DNA of 24,016 nt, taken from positions 1-24,016 of the forward strand of contig NZ_JBJUSG010000046.1 of NCBI RefSeq assembly GCF_046044395.1, written 5' to 3'. Shown here one piece after another: positions 22,217 through 24,016 of the stretch. How positions within the stretch are numbered: the first letter of the stretch is position 1; each line of letters opens with the position of its first letter. The translations under genes and the position numbers were made by a program. The stretch is from Magnetominusculus dajiuhuensis (GTDB taxonomy: Bacteria > Nitrospirota > Thermodesulfovibrionia > Thermodesulfovibrionales > Magnetobacteriaceae). Below the pieces are notes generated by a model. That model was not told where the DNA came from. It was given only the letters and a program-made list of their open reading frames with translations, and did not search any database.

Positions 22217-22244
22217 ATAATAAACAGCCCGTAGATTGCATCAA
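22217..22244 (-). promoter_or_regulatory. Promoter candidate of the repeat lipoprotein
   Basis: On the minus strand, TTGATG (22244-22239), a 16-base spacer and TATTAT (22222-22217). Transcription would start near 22210, five bases before ATG 22205, which again gives almost no leader. Confidence 0.45.
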
Positions 22245-22365
22245 TTACTTGATAACTATATCTACAATAAAGGCACTTATGAACATTGCTATATTTCTTA
22301 GTTATGTATTATAATCCAATAACTGAATAAAAGCAATACTAATTGAATTCACGACCAAACCATTC

Positions 22366-22416
22366 ATTGCTTGCAATGACTCTGATTAATAACCGTAACG
22401 TTTCATTGCAAGCAAT
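22366..22416. repeat. Perfect 14-bp inverted repeat
   Basis: ATTGCTTGCAATGA (22366-22379) is the exact complement of TCATTGCAAGCAAT (22403-22416), with a 23-base loop. It lies 54 bases after the SAA-like gene's stop on the minus strand. No T-run follows in either direction, so it is probably a REP-like hairpin. The remainder of 22245-22469 shows nothing else. Confidence 0.75.
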
Positions 22417-22469
22417 ATCGGCCACTCTCTTACCTGCTCAGGTGAAGTGGTGCATGGTAGACACCTACA

Positions 22470-23126
22470 TCACCTCTTGTATTTTTCTGGAATACCCTTT
22501 GGCCACAGATCCTTACAAAGTTCTTCACAGGGCGTAGAAGGATTACTTATTCCAAGCTTTCTTCCTTCTTCGTTTGCTTTCATATCGCCTATACTGTCAT
22601 CTACCTCGGCTGACGGCAGGTGGTGATATTTGCGTCCGAACACTTTTCTGGGGATATCGTACAATTCTTTTCCTAGGCCCCCAACCTGTGACGCAACCTG
22701 TCCGGTTAAACCAAGTTTGACGGTTTTGCAGTGAGCTACGCAGTGATAATATTTATCTACTGTACCGGCATCTTTCTCATAAGGGGTACCTCCCATACTA
22801 TTAATCACATCGTCCATCTTATCTTTTTGTGTATTCGCCTCCTTCCACGCTCGTTTGAGCAGGTCGATTTCACTGTTAATTTGGCCTGCAACAGAATTAG
22901 CCGATGATACAGGTTGCCGGTCATTGATCAAGGCCGAAGCGTTCTTGTCGCTATCTGCATCTGCCGAGTTCTTGCGCTTATTCGCCATCCTTTTTCTTAA
23001 CTTTTGAAGAAAAGGGCTAAGCTTCCTGTTCTTAGCTACATTGTCGTCGCCTCCTTGTTTGGGAACACCGGGCAGACTTCCTTCAAACTTTCCATCTTCT
23101 CCTTGAATCCAAAAATGTTCCGCCAT
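22470..23126 (-). CDS. Phage-associated protein with serum amyloid A-like C-terminal domain
   Basis: 218 residues from ATG 23126, chosen because GGAGGG lies just upstream; the frame is open to 23210. The N-terminus FWIQGEDGKFEGS resembles the short 'W...DGKF.GS' lead of phage head-associated proteins. A charged linker and helical region (about 30-110) follow. The C-terminal ~95 residues (124-218) follow the order and spacing of vertebrate serum amyloid A: DKYYHC (SAA DKYFHA), a Gly-rich helix ending in GKELYD, DDSIGDMKANEEGRKLG (SAA DSLADQAANEWGR), and PKGIPEKY (SAA PAGLPEKY). It adds two Cys pairs absent from SAA, C129/C133 and C200/C204. Function unknown. It lies just downstream of the portal fragment. 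Confidence 0.75.
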   Translation of the reverse strand: MAEHFWIQGEDGKFEGSLPGVPKQGGDDNVAKNRKLSPFLQKLRKRMANKRKNSADADSDKNASALINDRQPVSSANSVAGQINSEIDLLKRAWKEANTQKDKMDDVINSMGGTPYEKDAGTVDKYYHCVAHCKTVKLGLTGQVASQVGGLGKELYDIPRKVFGRKYHHLPSAEVDDSIGDMKANEEGRKLGISNPSTPCEELCKDLWPKGIPEKYKR

Positions 23127-23192
23127 ACTCCCTCCTGTGTGGCTGTTTGTCCTGGTGCCGCTAATGCGGGCAGTTTTGATATAACAGGGTTT

Positions 23193-23220
23193 GGGGATTC
23201 CCGCTTGCACGGGAATCCCC
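23193..23220. repeat. Perfect 11-bp hairpin downstream of the portal fragment
   Basis: GGGGATTCCCG (23193-23203) and CGGGAATCCCC (23210-23220) form a perfect stem with a 6-base loop (CTTGCA). It lies 13 bases after the portal stop codon on the minus strand. No T-run follows, so a REP-like element or RNA-stabilising hairpin is more likely than a terminator. Confidence 0.8.
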
Positions 23221-23233
23221 CATGTTCACTCAT

Positions 23234-23995
23234 TTAGAACACCTTAAAATCACCGCCTGATGTGGCGTCTCCGGCGGGGTTTACCTTCTGTTCAGACTGC
23301 GCTTCAACATTCGCAGCCGCATTTGCCGATTCAGGCTGAGCTTGCGCCGCGGTTGGCTCCGGTATCACCTTGTTCACATCAAGTTCAAGCGCCCTCGCTG
23401 CTTCCCTTAACAGTTGCCTGCGGCCGTCTGTGCCGATTATCTCCATGTCAACCGGATTGTTCGTCGCTCGCAGGAAATCACTTCTCCTGATTGCCTGTTG
23501 CTCCTTTGCTATCAGGGACGATGTCCCCTTTGCTATTATCCTGACATCCGGTACATCGTCAATCCCCTTATCATAGTCCAGATTGAAATAATACTGCCTC
23601 TGAACAGATGTGGCTATTACCTTTGAGTCTATGTTTTTTACGACGTTTTTGATGCCGCGCGCCGCCTGGCTTATCAGCATCGAAAACCCGCTTGCCGTGC
23701 CGTTTGCCGCAACGTCTTTCATCCCGCCTCCCGTGTATGTCGGGATGCCCGTCTGCTCCTCGGCGCGCTTCAGGAAAAACTCATAGACGGCCATTAGTTT
23801 ATCCACCACCATCGGCGGGCTGTAAAACCTCAGCGCCTGCGCCCCTGACATCTGCGCGTCTGTGACGTCCCACACCTTCCACGGCCACATCTCCTTGGAC
23901 TCGCCGGGGATTATCCTGTCCACATTTCTCTCAAGCTGCGGCCCGCTTGCTATGGCAACATTATTTATCCCAGATTGTCCATTAGGAGGAAAAGT
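23234..23995 (-). pseudogene. Phage portal protein, C-terminal part, 5' end broken
   Basis: The frame encodes the C-terminal ~250 residues of a portal (head-tail connector) protein of the type found in podovirus-like prophages. Landmarks are NNVAIASGPQLERNVDRIIP, MWPWKVWDVTDAQ, the helix TASGFSMLISQAARGIKNVV followed by FNLDYD, and a polar tail ending NPAGDATSGGDFKVF. Portal similarity extends upstream of the first start codon (GTG 23923) to about 23985. The frame then meets TAG at 23998-23996, and no in-frame ATG is available. The gene is therefore probably a remnant, unless a frameshift or assembly error lies near the window edge. Its 3' end was duplicated at 20782-21018. Confidence 0.7.
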
Positions 23996-24016
23996 CTAAT
24001 GGCGGCCATTAGGAAA

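Larger units (their letters stand above)
19348..24016. mobile_element. Phage-derived accessory region (degraded)
   Basis: From the glgA breakpoint to the window end all genes lie on the minus strand. They include a portal gene fragment, a partial second copy of its 3' end, a protein with a phage-type N-terminus, and several unrecognised genes. Base composition becomes visibly AT-richer between 21000 and 22350. No integrase, transposase or att site is seen. The right boundary lies outside the window. This is a composite call based on gene content and the interrupted glycogen operon. Confidence 0.5.

Noticed and set aside
23193..23220. Hairpin as intrinsic terminator of the portal fragment
   Set aside because: No T-run follows the stem on either strand; it is reported as a repeat hairpin instead.

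Overview
The window reads as a chromosomal segment of a Gram-negative, flagellated, probably anaerobic bacterium. Support comes from lipoproteins, a heptose-nucleotide (LPS) gene, a perfect sigma-28 flagellar promoter, GH57/DUF4912 glycogen genes and an IscR/TusA/IscS/IscU cluster. Gene content and the dispersed 'gtcattccggcttgtc' palindromes suggest Nitrospirota ('Ca. Magnetobacterium'-like). That placement is inference from general knowledge, not demonstrated here.

Layout. (1) 90-2431, + strand: a compact Fe-S operon of an IscR/Rrf2 regulator, a TusA-like sulfur carrier, an IscS-family protein and IscU. It is preceded by a -35/-10 promoter (TTGACA-17-TAAAAT) overlaid by a near-consensus IscR type 1 box. 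The IscS-like protein keeps the catalytic Cys loop, but Gln replaces the PLP Schiff-base lysine and three other cofactor contacts are changed. (2) 2428-3423: tRNA-Ser(GCU) with its own promoter, then rsmA/ksgA on the minus strand. (3) 3809-4874: a perfect FliA promoter driving a small Q/N-rich protein and a FlaG-domain protein. (4) 5081-7848: a PAS-GGDEF-EAL protein with a degenerate GGDEF, translationally coupled to a shortened, altered pyruvate kinase-like protein. (5) 7849-8353: a gene-free stretch of repeats. (6) 8354-16663, + strand: a UPF0104 membrane protein, tyrS, an HDOD protein, a lipoprotein, two tandem DUF202 proteins, rfaE2 and mfd. (7) 16690-19347, minus strand: a GH57 branching enzyme and a DUF4912 protein, preceded by what looks like the severed last ~30 codons of a glycogen synthase.

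(8) From about 19.35 kb to the window end the character changes to an accessory region on the minus strand. From the right it holds a 5'-broken phage portal gene, a protein with a phage-type N-terminus and a serum-amyloid-A-like C-terminal domain, and an AT-rich lipoprotein made of two internal repeats. Next come an internally deleted second copy of the portal 3' end followed by a rho-independent terminator, and two unrecognised small proteins. It appears to interrupt the glycogen operon at the glgA remnant.

The strongest leads are the IscS-like protein with an altered PLP pocket in an IscR-controlled operon with TusA and IscU, and the bacterial SAA-like protein in a phage-derived cassette with a duplicated portal tail. 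Several genes also seem to start at, or within a few bases of, the predicted transcription start, and two may use CTG start codons.
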